From Reticulitermes lucifugus (lineage: Eukaryota; Arthropoda; Insecta; Blattodea; Rhinotermitidae): 64,000 bases of DNA. This document shows, piece by piece, positions 10,346 to 22,700 of the stretch. Below the pieces are notes generated by a model, which was given only the letters and a program-made list of their open reading frames with translations, was not told where the DNA came from and searched no databases. Location of the stretch: assembly GCA_026260175.1 (NCBI GenBank), contig JAKCWW010000057.1, positions 41,758 through 105,757 of the forward strand. Direction: 5' to 3'. The first letter of the stretch is position 1. Each line of letters begins with the position of its first letter. The translations under genes were made by a program, and so were the position numbers.

Positions 10346-13300
10346 CATGCAGCCCGTACATTCCACTGCCCTAATAACCCAAGGTGACGTATATTTAGCA
10401 GTAAGTTCTTCTATGGCACAGGCTTATTCAAAAAGAATACAGTGTACCCACATTTCATCGGGGCAATATTTTTTCCAAAGGTAATATTTTCATCGGGCTT
10501 TCACTACTTTTTGACAAAAGGGACAAGGCGGGTGGTTCCTTGTGTATACAGTAAGGCCTGCTTGACTTTGTAAGGCTCCGAGAAAATAACCTGTAGGTGA
10601 ATGAGACGGGATATCGGCACGGACAGCGTCGTAAAACAAAATGAAGGGGTGAATCTTACATTCGTGTCCAACACACACTCTGCTTCCTCTATGTTTTACG
10701 TATTGTTGATATCGATTTCCCATGCTTATCATTCGCAACCTCACCATATTCCCTCTTGTATTTTTTCGTTAAAAGAAGAAGAAAAAAAAGAAGACCAAGT
10801 GAACGCGAGTTTGATGATTGGCAATATTCTGCTGCATGCGTTTCGGATGTTGCAGCCCTGCCCCTGTTTCAGTAACATATGTGCATGGTACGGCAATAAC
10901 ATGTTGTGGGAAGGACACACAGATTCAACAAAAGTTGCAACCACACAATTCTTTATAACAAGCATCTGAAGAAGGCCCCGATTTTCAGTACTTTTACAGG
11001 AGTTTGCACCATTGCGGAAGGCCTACTAAAATTGTACTGTCAGTCCGCCTATACAAGAAGAAACTCGAGAACGGATAAACTGATCTTTATTAAATTTGGT
11101 ACCGGACAATTTTATTTAAATTTGTCTTGTCGTTTCAATTTTTATGCAGATCCGCCCATTTTAATAACCAATTTACATGTGGTTATATGGCGCATGACTC
11201 AAAGAAGTTGAAGCAGTAATCTGGTCGGTACCTTCCAGAATTGTAAAAAATCCGAAACATCATAACCTCAAAGTCTTGTTTAATATTTGTTAAAACAGAG
11301 CATGTTAACAAAATATAAGAACTTTCTTCGATATTAGTAGGGTTTTGACACTCCCACTACAGATTTGTATCATAAATAAAAATCCATAATCTGAATAAGA
11401 TATTCAAAGTGGTAAAGAACTTCTCTGGAAACTACAATTCTTTATATCATTAAGACAATGAAACTAGGATAAAAGAAAGCAGACTTAAAGGAAGTCGTAT
11501 ATGCCGGAATGGAGTTGTGATATTTATCATAGTGCACCAACGAATAAAACAGTATCAGCTTCTGATATTAGGCGTTGTTTAAGAAGACAGAAAGACGCTT
11601 CAAGCACAGACCCCGTCGGTCCTTGCAGCCATTCTAACGTCTGTGACCTGGCATCTGAGACTGAACCGCTCGTCAGACATTCACGAAATGCAGTAGAGGC
11701 GTTCTTTACTTAAAAAAAGTTTTTGAGCAACCGTGAGTTTTGTGAAATCGGCTCAGTGAGAGATATGCAAGAACTTCACTGAATGGTGTAAACTACTTTC
11801 TAACCATACGTGCCATATTTCTTGACCGAGTTGTGGGAAATTCGTATAGGGGATTTCCAATTATGAGTTCTGTGAAAATCAGTTCAGAGGAAGGTGAACT
11901 TTGCTTAAGGGCGTAAAATAAATTTTTGCCTATTTTCTACACTCCTCATACGATTCCATTCACGAGACGTCCACACGAATTTAGTAAACGATTGTCAGTT
12001 TCATATTACCATATTTTCCCGCAGTTATATTAATCAACCACGAATCATTACTTACAGTTCTCTCACAGCTACAATTAGTGTGTGAGTACCTTCAGCGCTT
12101 CGGTTACGACATTCATATCCGCCACTGGTAGATTTTAATTACATTTTCACACCCTAATCAATAACAGCATTCAGAAAGCATTTCTGATCCTCAAACGTTT
12201 GTGAACATTTAATGGCGGGGACTTAAATCACATGACTTGATCTTAAAATCGGATTTTTCGTCAGTAACGAACAGAACGACTCGAGACTCGCTTTGTAATG
12301 CATTACAAATACGGCATCCTCACAGTTGTTTAGTCGTATTTTTCTTCGGCAAGGAGGGTTGCATTTTATTGTTTTTTCTGGTACCACACTTTTAAAAATG
12401 ATACGTCCAGAACTTTAGAAGTTTTCTCCATTTATTCTCCGTTTTGCTTGGGTTTCACTATTAATTTCACATCACCTTCTAATTTCCATCTGTAATCAGT
12501 CCAGTTCCATCTATCCTCTTATTCAGAAAATATTTAATCCTACTCTCATTTCTTCATTCTTTGTGTAATTAGTACAGTACTCGTCAAAGATGACAGGCAA
12601 CCTTGTCGCAACCTTGTCCTTTGCCATTCCTTCCGCTTTTCTTCTAATCTCTTTCATTAGAAAGAAAACAGACAAAGGAAGATGCCGTGATGTTCAGATG
12701 AAAAGGATGTCAAACATATATTGTTGAGTTCCTCATAAAATAAAAAGTGGAAAGTTAAATTTTTAAATAAAAAATGATTGACTATGAAGGAGGAGGTAGC
12801 TTGGAAGTAAATATTATGGTGTGCTACTAAAGCTCTGCTTAAAGATATAAGCAAAATATACGTGGTTTAATAACATGAAAGGTTTGTAAACATTACGTAT
12901 TTTGGAGAAGGAGCTACCATCGTGACAAGCAGTTTGTAATCGGTAGTTAGTCCCAAGACAAAAGGATCAAATGACCCAAAGTTATTATTATTATTATTAT
13001 TCAAACAATTTCACTCCTCTCACATGCTTACCTTCTGTTATTTCACGCCAAAACAGCTTCCTCCTCCTACTTTTCCTTCCTTTTATTCCTCCAGAACCTT
13101 ATCTCCCTTCGTCCTGCTATACTACATCTCCATCCCTTTTATTTGTCCATGTATCGTCATTCCCCTCATCGTATCCTAGCAACGGCAGAAGACAGTTTAG
13201 GTTTCAAACGCAACCTAGCAACGATGCCTTGAATCTTACCGGAAAGGGCCAGGAATTCCTATTCAGAAACTCGAACTCTCTCACATTTATACGGAAATCG

Positions 13301-15048
13301 TGACGTATTAAAATACATTGTTATCGAAAGGATTCACTGAATGCTAACACCACAGACGTGTTTTAGGAAAGCGCCCGCTTTAAATCTCGCAGATGTGTCA
13401 GATAATATGAGAGTTTCGTAGACCATGCGATTACCTAGAATATCTCTCAGTAAAGGCCACGGAGACGTCCTCTCCAGTTCTTTCTAGATCACAAAATATA
13501 AAGTCGATTTCATCAGACTTGGCCCGTAAGTAACCTCTGAAGTTTATAAACCCTTATTAAGTATTGTACGTACGAACAGAACAGATCGTAACAAAATAGT
13601 CTTAAGTTATGAAATCGTTCCTTTTAAACATAAAGTGAAATATTCAATTCCGATACTTTCATTAAATTCTTCACCTGAGCATGGAGATTAATGAGGCAAC
13701 AACGCTCCACACTTGTAGTCTGTCAGCTACCAGCTACACCGGCTGTGGCGGTTTCTTGTGTTTGTCATCAGTGTACCCACGATAACACCGCGACACTAGG
13801 CCTACTTTGAAATGCGTTACGATCTTCTACTCACAATAACTACCTACTTGTTATTCATGACCGTCTTCCCCGTATCATTCGACAGTACACAACCTCTGCA
13901 GGCGAAAACTTTTTTGTAATCTACGAATCAATCACTTGCCCTCCTCATCCAACTGCATTGAAGCCACAGAAAATGAATGCTATAGAAGAAGGGAAAGACA
14001 GCGCTACAAGCTGCCTCCTTTTCTGCCTACTGTTCTATGGCTCTCCAGCCCACTTTGAGCTAGACCAAGGAGCCAGAAACTCTTGCCGCTAGCGTGTAAC
14101 CATTGCCAATGGCCTCGTAAATGGAATGACTGGAAGACTGGCGGAAAATACAGGGACGTCTGTTGAAGGAGGAAATTCAGCACCTCGAGGGTGACGTAGG
14201 ATGATAAGTGTAACTTCATCCCGCGTCCTACTTCAGAAACTAACAGTCTGTTGGCCGGTCAAGCGATTCCTTGCCTTAGATGGAACACAATGATGACCAA
14301 TTGAGTTAATAAGATCCCTCCACTGCAGCCAGTCCCTGGCTAGAGTGACAGAGCGTCATATCCTCAACCTCAACTCAAACATTGACCTCCTTAAATCTAC
14401 ACCCAGCATACTTGCCCAATTAATTACAACTAATCCAGAACACTATGCAGCAGTCCTTAACCGCAAATATATTCTGCGTCTTTTTATCCCAGATTCAAAG
14501 TTATGGAATTTGTGATAATTTTCTACGTAAATATATATACGATGTACTACACTCTTTTCCTTATAAATAGGTTACGATTCAAGCTGCAAATTCCATGCAT
14601 GATTTTAAATACCACAATTCGCTCTGTAGCGTTTTTTACCCTGTTGGCAGGTAACAGCCAATTTACAGAAAGAAACCTTTCATTCGAAGAGTAAGTATTT
14701 TTTTTCATGTTTATATACTTTATCTATGCCAGACGTTCTTAATTACTTGCGTGTGCCGCCGTGAACTTTAGAGAAATTTACCAAAATTTGTATGGATTTG
14801 TTGCTTCCATCTTCCAAGGCAGACAATAAATTCTTGTTTTACGTTGAAGAATCAGTATGTTTCTCATAAATTGATACATTTCTAACAGACTACATGAAAT
14901 CATATTCCAGAACACAGTATCTACTAAGTCACTGCCGTGAGAAACTCAAATTCCATAATGCGTGTATGAGGAACGGCGCACACTCTTTAAAACAAAGATG
15001 ACTAAAAAATTAAATAAAACAAGACAGGCAACGTATGTAACACGTAAT
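10346..15048. other. Unassigned AT-rich DNA with minor repeats
   Basis: No gene is recognised in 4.7 kb. An ATT trinucleotide run lies at 12982-13001. Two CCTAGCAAC motifs lie at 13176-13184 and 13212-13220. A small GC-richer stretch covers 14020-14230. Open frames at 10490-10747 (-), 10601-10969 (+), 12971-13303 (+) and 14004-14219 (-) carry no known domain. The plus and minus frames around 10.6-10.9 kb overlap one another. Confidence 0.5.
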
Positions 15049-15661
15049 ATTGTGGCGCGTTCGCGTAACCACTGTTGCCATGGGATCGCCACACTGCCTT
15101 CTCTTTGTATTGTTTACGTACATATGTCGCTGTCAACAACGTAATAAATACTGACAAGCATTATCAAGGAAGCACAGCAATGCACTCTCTGGATTCTTGT
15201 GCTATTTTCATGTAAAGTACCCGATATTTTCTTCCGATTTTACCCAAATCTGGAGTCTCTTGACAGATTTTGGTAAAATCCCTAATACAAAATTTCACGA
15301 AAATCCGTCCAGTGGCAGCCGCGCTGATACATGTGGACGGCCGGACAGACACGATGAAGTTAGTAGGCGACTTGTCGCGAAAGGCGCCTAAAAATCCTGG
15401 CCCTAATTTGTTTTCCCTCATTCTATAGAAAACAATAAAAAAGCACGTAGGTCTTGAAGTAAACTGCTCGATATTAATCATATTTGGAGTTTCTAAACAG
15501 ATCTTCGTAAAATTCCCCAAAATCAAATTTCACAAAAATCTGTCCAATGGCAGCCGCGCAGACACATACGAACAGAGGGAAAGACAGACAGAGAGACTGA
15601 CTGACTGACATGGCGAAGCTACTAGGCGGTTTCCGCGACTACGCGAACGCGCGCCTAATAA
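15049..15661 (+). mobile_element. Non-autonomous TIR element, copy 2, with duplicated right end
   Basis: The left end reads GGCGCGTTCGCGTAACCAC (from 15054). The right end, reverse-complemented, reads TTATTAGGCGCGCGTTCGCG. These are good inverted repeats and match copy 1. The right-end module occurs twice, at about 15197-15391 and 15465-15661. Each has CCGATATTTT/TCGATATTAA, GGAGT(C/T)T(C/T)T, AATTTCAC(G/A)AAAATC, a CAGTGGCAGCCGCGC-type phrase, and a final CGCG-rich end. The first ends GTCGCGAAAGGCGCC. The frame at 15164-15526 (-) spans both modules, so its peptide contains the near-repeats GNFTKICLETPN and RDFTKICQETPD. It encodes no transposase. Confidence 0.7.
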
Positions 15662-16024
15662 CAAGTTCCTATACCAATAAATGTTGAAATATTTAAATAA
15701 GTTTATAATTATTCTTGAAGGATCTCATAAACACCGAATTACTTCTAAATTAAAACAAAGATCATTCAAATAATAACTATACGTGTTTGTCCGGCCACCT
15801 GTCCGCCCACCTCTTACATGCAGAATGGCGCGTCGCGTAAAAAGACAGTAAATATTAAAAAAAAATCGTTCCTCTTGGACAGAGAAAACGTCAAGTTGAT
15901 GATTTTATTTCGACAATTACGCACTGCTTGTCCAGCAAATCAAATTCGAGCTTTAGCTATCGCCAGGGGGAGACATGTAATCCCTCTGTTGAAGCAAAAA
16001 CCGACGATTTTGGGTGAAATGCGA
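15662..16024. other. Unassigned DNA
   Basis: No gene is supported. The frame at 15818-16072 (+) is lysine/arginine-rich, partly runs into the tandem repeat that follows, and shows no known domain. Confidence 0.45.
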
Positions 16025-16205
16025 GCCCATCGCATGGGGAGTAAACACTGGATTCTATTTTCTGTGCGGTAGGAATCAACTGCTCGGGGAAAACCCGAAC
16101 TAGCGTCGATGCTACTGCTTTCTGTGAGGCATAAGCTCTCCCAAATTGCGGGGATACAAAGCTGGATTTTGTGTTTTCTGTGAGGTAGGAACCCGTCGGT
16201 CAGGA
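16025..16205 (+). repeat. Three-unit tandem repeat of about 58 bp
   Basis: The core TTTCTGTG(A/C)GG recurs at about 16060, 16120 and 16176, spaced 60 and 56 bp. Each unit has a GGGG(A/G)-rich start, then a CACTGGATT/GCTGGATTTT stretch in units 1 and 3, then the core and a GTAGGAA or CATAAGC end. A single related sequence (TTTGTGTTCTGTGAGGTACG) lies near 51531-51550. The units are diverged and no coding function is evident. Confidence 0.55.
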
Positions 16206-16716
16206 AAATCTAAACTGGGCCCGTTCATAGTATAAAGTATACAAAAGAAGGAACACAGCAGAATGTTCCTCTCGATGGGAAGACACCGGGAAAATGAGTG
16301 ATCCTTTAACTATTTCGAAAATTAGTCCCAGAATAAGGGGTTCCTACAAAACCCAGTGCAGACAACCCCAAAGTACAGGTCGGCAAAACACAGGCCACGA
16401 CCAGCATTACGGCCTATCTCCAAAGGCTGAACGTACACAGATGCAGACCTCAGTAACTGATACAGACTGTGTCGGAACCATGCTGTTACTTACTGTAGTG
16501 CCTTTCGGAAAAAATTGCGCTGCATTAGAATTCGACTGCCAGCACTGCAAGGTAACTTTATTTACCCTTAAATCCTGGATTTCTGAGAAAAAAAAAAGAC
16601 TTCATAATATCAGAGTATTTGAAGGCCAGAAGCCTTAACAATTCTCTAGCTTGTGCTTTTATGGACAGACAGTTTGCAATGCTTGGAGGGCATGGTATAT
16701 TTTGTGCAAAAAAATG
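16206..16716. other. Unassigned DNA with one unrecognised ORF
   Basis: The plus-strand frame at 16294-16638 (114 codons) starts MSDPLTISKISPRIRGSYK and contains the stretch NCAALEFDCQHCKVTLF. The CxxC is not in a recognisable zinc-finger setting. I cannot assign a family and there is no sign of splicing or a neighbour gene. It is probably spurious. Confidence 0.3.
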
Positions 16717-16911
16717 AAGCTGCTAGAGTCTCAAACCGGAAGTCACAAAACCGTACAGCAGCCGTCATAATTCCAGTTATTTATAATTTCCTTGTATTTG
16801 TCCGTGTGTAGCCGTTCTCTGTCTTCCGTCAATTATAATTACTTACTCCAGTCATTGACCAAAATACCGATATGTCTGTATAATTTCAGTATAAACGTGA
16901 ACTGAAGTTCA
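16717..16911 (+). repeat. Dispersed repeat R1, copy a
   Basis: The unit begins GAGTCTCAAACCGGAAGTCA, continues GCCGTCATAATTCCAGTTAT, then TTGTCCGTGTGTAGCCG, and closes with ACCGATATGTCTGTATAATT. The same ordered blocks occur at 19428-19625 (-), 62115-62335 (+) and 63631-63810 (-). It has no coding potential and I do not recognise the family. It ends directly at the TTAA that flanks the piggyBac-type MITE. Confidence 0.7.
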
Positions 16912-17099
16912 TTAACCCTTTAAGACGAAATGTACTGTTTCATATAAGGACTCAGTGCGTACCGCGCAGTAAACACTCTCCATCTCAGTTATAAAAAAAC
17001 CAGGCACGTAATGGTATATAAGGTACAGTTGCTGTTTGTTCTGAGATCCGTACAAAACCTGGTGGTACGTAAAGAAACCACTAGGATTTAAAAGGTTAA
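16912..17099 (+). mobile_element. piggyBac-type MITE, copy 1
   Basis: The element lies between two TTAA tetranucleotides (16912-16915 and 17096-17099), leaving 180 bp. The left inner end begins CCCTTTAA and the right end is TTTAAAAGG, so the termini are inverted repeats. TTAA targets with CC(C)-starting ends are the known signature of the piggyBac superfamily. There is no transposase frame; the minus frame 16912-17142 is just read-through. A diverged relative lies at 36591-36824, sharing GCGTACCGCG(C/T)AGTAAACA and the CACTAGG end block. Confidence 0.65.
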
Positions 17100-17745
17100 T
17101 TCTCCGAGACGGGTCACTAGTTTCCGCGGCAAACATCCACATTTACTTCTGACTCAGTAAACAATGCAGGCGACAATATTCTTCGGAGATCAAGTATCCC
17201 AGTTCAAGTCTTGTTATCAGCTTAAGTTTCTTATTTTTTTTCAAAGATTTTATTAGCACAAATGCTACTTAAAGTGTGGGGTTATATTAAAAAGATGCTT
17301 CAGATGAACCTTGTACTGCATAGTAGAAGCATGAAGTGTGAGTATAGCCGAGGTTTGTTAATTTTTCGTGCTTTTATGTTTACTCGTATTCTGTATTCGT
17401 GTTCCAAAGTGACTGCACGAACAACTTTATTTGCAAATCATAAGCTTCACAAACGTTTTGTTTCTTTGAGTAGGCCTATGTCACTTATACAAGAAACTGA
17501 TTAGTATTTTACTCATAGAATAGTTATTTTCAAGGCCTGGTATCTTTAATATGATATCCAGAATCCCCGAGCGGATCGCACTCGTCTCGGCACGGACTCA
17601 CACAGGGATTGAACACAAACGCTGAAACGAAACAATTTTGTTGCTAATCTCATTTAGGTGATTTCGTAGGGGGTCTGGTTGTATTTGCTCCTTCAGCTCG
17701 ACATCAGTACGGCAGTTATTTATGCTACAGTGGCATGAAGAGGGT
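17100..17745. other. Unassigned DNA
   Basis: No gene is recognised. The frame at 17262-17504 (+) has no known motif. The 3' part may already belong to the decayed N-terminal region of the Tc1-like pseudogene. Confidence 0.4.
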
Positions 17746-19336
17746 TTCGTGTACTTGATGGTCGCTCTGTGTATAGCTGCTCTACGGATGGGCAAGTTGG
17801 CAGTCGTCGAGAAACTTGGCTACGGCGACTACACAGTCCAACTCGGGATGCTGCGTTTGTAGGCGAAACTCAAAGAACCCTTTCATCCGTGCAAAGGAGC
17901 TTAAGGCCGCTACTAACTTTTCTGAGCAGAAACGAACAGTTACTTCGAGACTTCAGCAAGTTGGTCTCAGAGCACGACATGCTGCAGTGAAGGACCCGCT
18001 TGCCGATGGACACACTCTACAGCTTAACAGTTGCTGAGACCTGTGTAGACCGACAATGGTACACAGTTATATTCCCTGACTAATACACACTTATTTCAGC
18101 AAATGATGAGTCGACTGTAGTATATAGAGCACGCGGAGTGGTGCTGACCTCTTGTGATGTCGAAAATTAGACAAATACGAAATAAAATAGAATCAGGTCG
18201 AGCAGACTTACAAATCTGCGACCAGTACTCAGCAATTAATGCAGCAAGGAAATGAACGATACACGTAGGCCATGATGAGCTAATAGTCCATAGCCGATTA
18301 TGTCTACATATGGAGATAGAGGAACTTACTTAGGATTAAACCCACCAAATTATACATGCTTTATCCATTATTGGATTTTTATTGACACCAATGGGTCGCT
18401 ATTTGAGACCACATAACAAGATCCAGGAAGACTATCGCCATGACCGACAGAATATAAAGATTGATCTGCATCATCTACTATATCGAGGTATTTCTTGCTT
18501 TCTTTATTAACCATAAAAGGTTCTGTAGAATTTAGTTACTACAGGCTCAGTTAATAGGTACGTGAGAAGTGATATGCTTCAAGGTTAGAACATATTACTG
18601 CAAAATTGGCGAAAGGAATAGGACAAATAGACGACATCAACATACAAGAAGCTCCCTTTCGTGTAAAATGTATATTAAGTAAAAAGTAAAAAGCTGCACG
18701 CAACTGTTGTTTTTCGCTAAAATAATGCTTCATTCCTGCAAACCTAAAAATCAGTGCAAAGTTATAGACATCAACAGATAAACAATAGATGATACCCAAT
18801 TCACGTGATGTATAGAGTGCATGAGTTTAAAGATGGAGTGGTGGTAGTGATAACTTAGCTAGGTGCTATAGGCGCAGCGGTTGTGTGTCTGTCCACTACA
18901 GCGGCTGGATCTCACATGAAGAGGATAGAACGCTTCACAGTACAGCCGAGCGGGCGCGCAAACAGCCTTCAATATAAGCACAATCTGCAGAACGTAATTT
19001 TGCCCTTCGTGAGACTGCTTCATCCCGATTGAGTGATCCAATTCTAAGAAGACCACCCCTCTTTCATGAGTCTCCTCTGATTCAAGAATGGCTATCCCTG
19101 CAGGGCGATGTTGAAGACACTGACACGCCATTGCGACCGTCCGATATGAACCCCAGTGAGAGTATGTGGAATTAGGACAAGAAAATCATGCAGAAAACCT
19201 GGCTTGTCCTCCCTCCGAGAAACAGTGCTGTTCTCTGGACACATATGTCAGACGATTGCTATGAAGTTGCTTCGTCTCTGCTATATGTTACATTTCTGAG
19301 TCCATGCCGGGACGAATACGATCCTGATTGAAGCCC
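17746..19336 (+). pseudogene. Broken Tc1/mariner-type transposase pseudogene
   Basis: Pieces of a Tc1-like transposase appear in order on the plus strand. From about 17790 comes SRRETWLRRLHSPTRDAA. After a frameshift, the frame 17816-18037 gives the second helix-turn-helix part: PFIRAKELKAAT, then RTVTSRLQQVGLRARHAAV. Near 18050-18075 is WYTVIFPD, matching the strand before the second catalytic Asp of the family. After about 0.7 kb of unrelated sequence (roughly 18140-18840) comes NLQNVILPFVRLLHPD (about 18970-19030), then RPSDMNPSESMWN (19137-19175), corresponding to the SPDMNPIEHLWD motif whose Glu completes DDE. Stops and frameshifts are numerous. No terminal inverted repeats were found. 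Confidence 0.65.
18140..18840. other. Sequence interrupting the Tc1-like pseudogene
   Basis: In Tc1-like transposases the stretch between the first DDE strand and the LPFV region is short, normally well under 300 bp. Here about 700 bp of unrelated AT-rich sequence separates them, so a later insertion is inferred. I could not identify its ends or a target-site duplication. The frame at 18551-18799 (-) is unrecognised. Confidence 0.35.
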
Positions 19337-19427
19337 AGAAATACTAGACACGATGTTAAAGATGTCATCCTTGAAAGTAAGCCTCTTCATGGCTAATATA
19401 CTGATTCATATTTTATATACGTGGTAT

Positions 19428-19625
19428 TCTAAAAATTAGGCAGACATGTGAGTGTCCTTGGCTAATAATTTACGCGTCAATAAAAGTAACGAATAGAAGG
19501 CATAGAGAGGCCACACGCCGACATATACGAGGACAATAGGCTATAAAAACATTAATTAGGACGGCAGCTGTACACGTAAATTACTTCCGGTTTGGGACTT
19601 GAAAATTTTACGCGCTTGGTTTTTG
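19428..19625 (-). repeat. Dispersed repeat R1, copy b
   Basis: Read on the minus strand: AAGCGCGTAAAATTTTCAAG, TCCCAAACCGGAAGTAATTT, ACAGCTGCCGTCCTAATTA, GTCGGCGTGTGGCC, then ACATGTCTGCCTAATTTTTA. These blocks match copies a, c and d in order and spacing. The upstream block is closest to copy c (AAGCACATAAAAATTCCGAAG at 62133). Confidence 0.65.
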
Positions 19626-19714
19626 GCATAGAGTGTACATACTGCTTCAACATATAGAGTCATATCAGCATTTCGTCAATCAAATTGAAGCAACTGATAA
19701 ACTTGATCCTACGC
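19626..19714. other. Short unassigned spacer
   Basis: This lies between R1 copy b and the AT hairpin. Nothing is recognised. Confidence 0.4.
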
Positions 19715-19766
19715 ATTCAAGAGTATATATCATATACTCTTGAATATATATATATATATATATATA
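19715..19766. repeat. 14-bp hairpin next to an AT microsatellite
   Basis: ATTCAAGAGTATAT (19715-19728) and ATATACTCTTGAAT (19732-19745) are exact inverted repeats around the 3-nt loop ATC. A TA dinucleotide run follows immediately to 19766. The microsatellite may have grown from the AT-rich hairpin base. Confidence 0.8.
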
Positions 19767-22700
19767 CTGCTGAAACCCCTGACAACAGCTATGCAAGTCT
19801 GAAAGTGCAACACGAAACCTTGCTGTATTCTACATAGGCTACTATAATAGACATCGATCATTTTCCGCGTCCCCTCCGAATGATGACTTAGACAACGAAA
19901 TTTAAAAGGCCACCAAAAATACGGCTTGTCACAATGTTTTTAAGACAAATTGACAGACATTCGACGAAACAATGTCCCTTCGTCATCTGGAAATCTACTT
20001 CTTCGTTGCTTACAAAAATGAAAGTCCACACAGGCTCAGAAATTCATTCTAAGAAAAACGTCGCACAGTTATATCAAATACTGATCATCACACCGACCTT
20101 CGGGAACGTCTTCTAAGGATAATTGGAATGTCAGATCGGTTTAACCATCAACAAAGGCAAAGCAAGAAGCAAACGCATTGCAATTACAACAGTTCTGCAG
20201 GCCATTTGACACAAATTTCATTGGTCCAGAATTCCGGGAAACCATTACTGCGGCATATTAATGATATCCCTATGTATGTGGCTGTTGAAGGGAACTGGCT
20301 AAAATTCATTCATGTAAATCAGTCTTCTTTGAGAGTTGATAGTTACAAAGGCCTAATGGATGAAACAAATGCTACAGCAGAGACTAATGTTGTTAACTCT
20401 TTTGTACACTTATAATTGTGGACGCTTCATTGAATTTCAACGGAAATTAACGGAATTCCAGAAACTTAAGTCTGTCTAGATGCTATTTTTGTTTAACACT
20501 ATATCACGATTCTATCTTTAACCGAATGTAGGTGTTCGCGGAGTATTTCTAAATCCTATCCAGACAGGGGACAAACTCAAATCAGAGACCCGCTCAACAT
20601 AACCAGAAAGAAAGAGATCATATTTTGATTGGCTGCAACCCGTTGTGTTAAGAATACATAAATAAATATTTTTGTAACCAAACTGGTAATGCCCAAAAAT
20701 ATGTCATAACATTTATTCTGAACACAGTGTAATTTTAATACAGATACAAAAGTAGTGTTTAACTGTATATTTTCGCCTGTATTAGAAAGAGACCACTTTT
20801 CAGACACAGGTGTAGATGGGAGTATAATATTATAATGCATGTTAAATAAATGGGCTGGGAGGGTGCAGATTTCATTCACCTGTGTAAAACAGGAACCAGT
20901 GGCTGGCTTTCACGTAAAAGGGAATGAATACACGGGTTACATAAAATACGGAGATTTTTTTACAAGCTGGAGAATTATCAGCTTCTGAAGAAGAAGCATG
21001 CTCCAGTGAGTTTGTCTAGTTACCTCAAATGCTTATCTATTCATTCAAACTACATCACACAGGGTCATTATGTTATCTGACCAACATTGTTGGTCACTTT
21101 ACACCGCACTTCCGCAGCATGTGTGGGTGATCCGCTGGTGGATAACGTTTTACACTATAAGCAAGCCGACATGAAGTGACAAACGAAACCGCTCAGATAA
21201 ATAATGTCCCTGTACGTTTATAAGTTATATGTAAATAAGACTACAGCAAATGTCGTTTTCATCATCCAACCACTGAACACAACAGACGTTACTGCCAAAC
21301 GTATTTCACATCTGGGCGATCTCTTTTCTGCTGTATCAGTGCACTGATGGAAATCTTACACGATTTAGTCTAAGGACAACTTTCTGTCTTCTTCATTACT
21401 TTAGAATGCAGCTGGATTTCAGTAGAGTTTATGAAGGTAGAGTTCCCATATCTCGTTCTGACTAAAATATTTGTATTTTTGAGAAGGATGTAATGGCCAG
21501 TAATGACGCCTTGTTATGGCACTGCCGTCTCTCAGGGCAGGTACAGTTGTATGTCATGAATATTCTTAGACAGTGGCTCTACACAGCAATATTGCATCTC
21601 CGAAGACGAATTATACTGCATGGGGTCCTAAACAACTAAGGAGTGTGATTGCCTAACATACGTATTCTGTATCAAGATATGACCTTTTGAACAGCGGCAC
21701 TATAAAATAAAGGTGTGCAATATTTTAGCTAGCAATGAAAAGAAGGAAATTCCGTCTTCAAGCTTGCGCTATCAATCGTAACCATACTCTGATATTGCTT
21801 TGAAACATTTATTTCACTGGAGCATAAAACACTTCCGTAATCAATATATCGGCGGTCTAAAACTCTGAAGTCCCTTCCACGATATTAGAAAGAACAAGAA
21901 AAATAATAACCTAAAAATGTTGTTGAATTTCATTCCGATTTACTGTTACGCATATCCATTTTCAATATCAGGAATGCATCACACTTAAAAACTGGAATTT
22001 ATTGACTAGCCAATAGTGAGTGAGCGCTATATGAACAGAATATAGAAAAGGGAGCGCGGAAGAGGGAACAGGGTAGAAGACGTAGTTCCTTTCGCTTTGT
22101 TCCCCCCGCCCCTGATGTAATATATATACAGATTGCTCCAGATATTCGCACAACCCTATTAAAAGTGTGGCACTAAAACCTTCAGCTTTGTATTGAAAGA
22201 AAATATAAATAAGATTGGATGCAAGCACTCTATACTTGCAACTACACTACCAAGTTTTCAAGTTTTATATTCAATATCCCGCTTCTCTTTCTAATGTTAC
22301 TACTATCGCTTGTATCATATCTGCTTTCCCGAGTATGAAAAACCTTCGTGAATTTCTAAATAACATATTAACATTCGTTGCTTTAATATTCTGAGTAGTT
22401 CTTGCACCGAGTCTGAAATGCATCGTAGTGTCTACTATGTTATGTAAAGCTGAAGGCCCTCTTATTTCTTTATGTCGAAGAAAAGACATTTTATGTATGT
22501 ATGTTTATGCTTCAACCATTGAGCACGAACTTAAGATGCACTTCTGTCAGGAGTCAGTAACTTTTAGACTTCCAGGGAAATAATATGCAGCTCAAATCTT
22601 CGTGAATAATAATAGTTAATTCAAATTATATTACTGATAACATAAGCAACAGAATACATTCTGTCAGTTTTGTTGTCGGTTGAGCCTCTTTCAACTTCAG

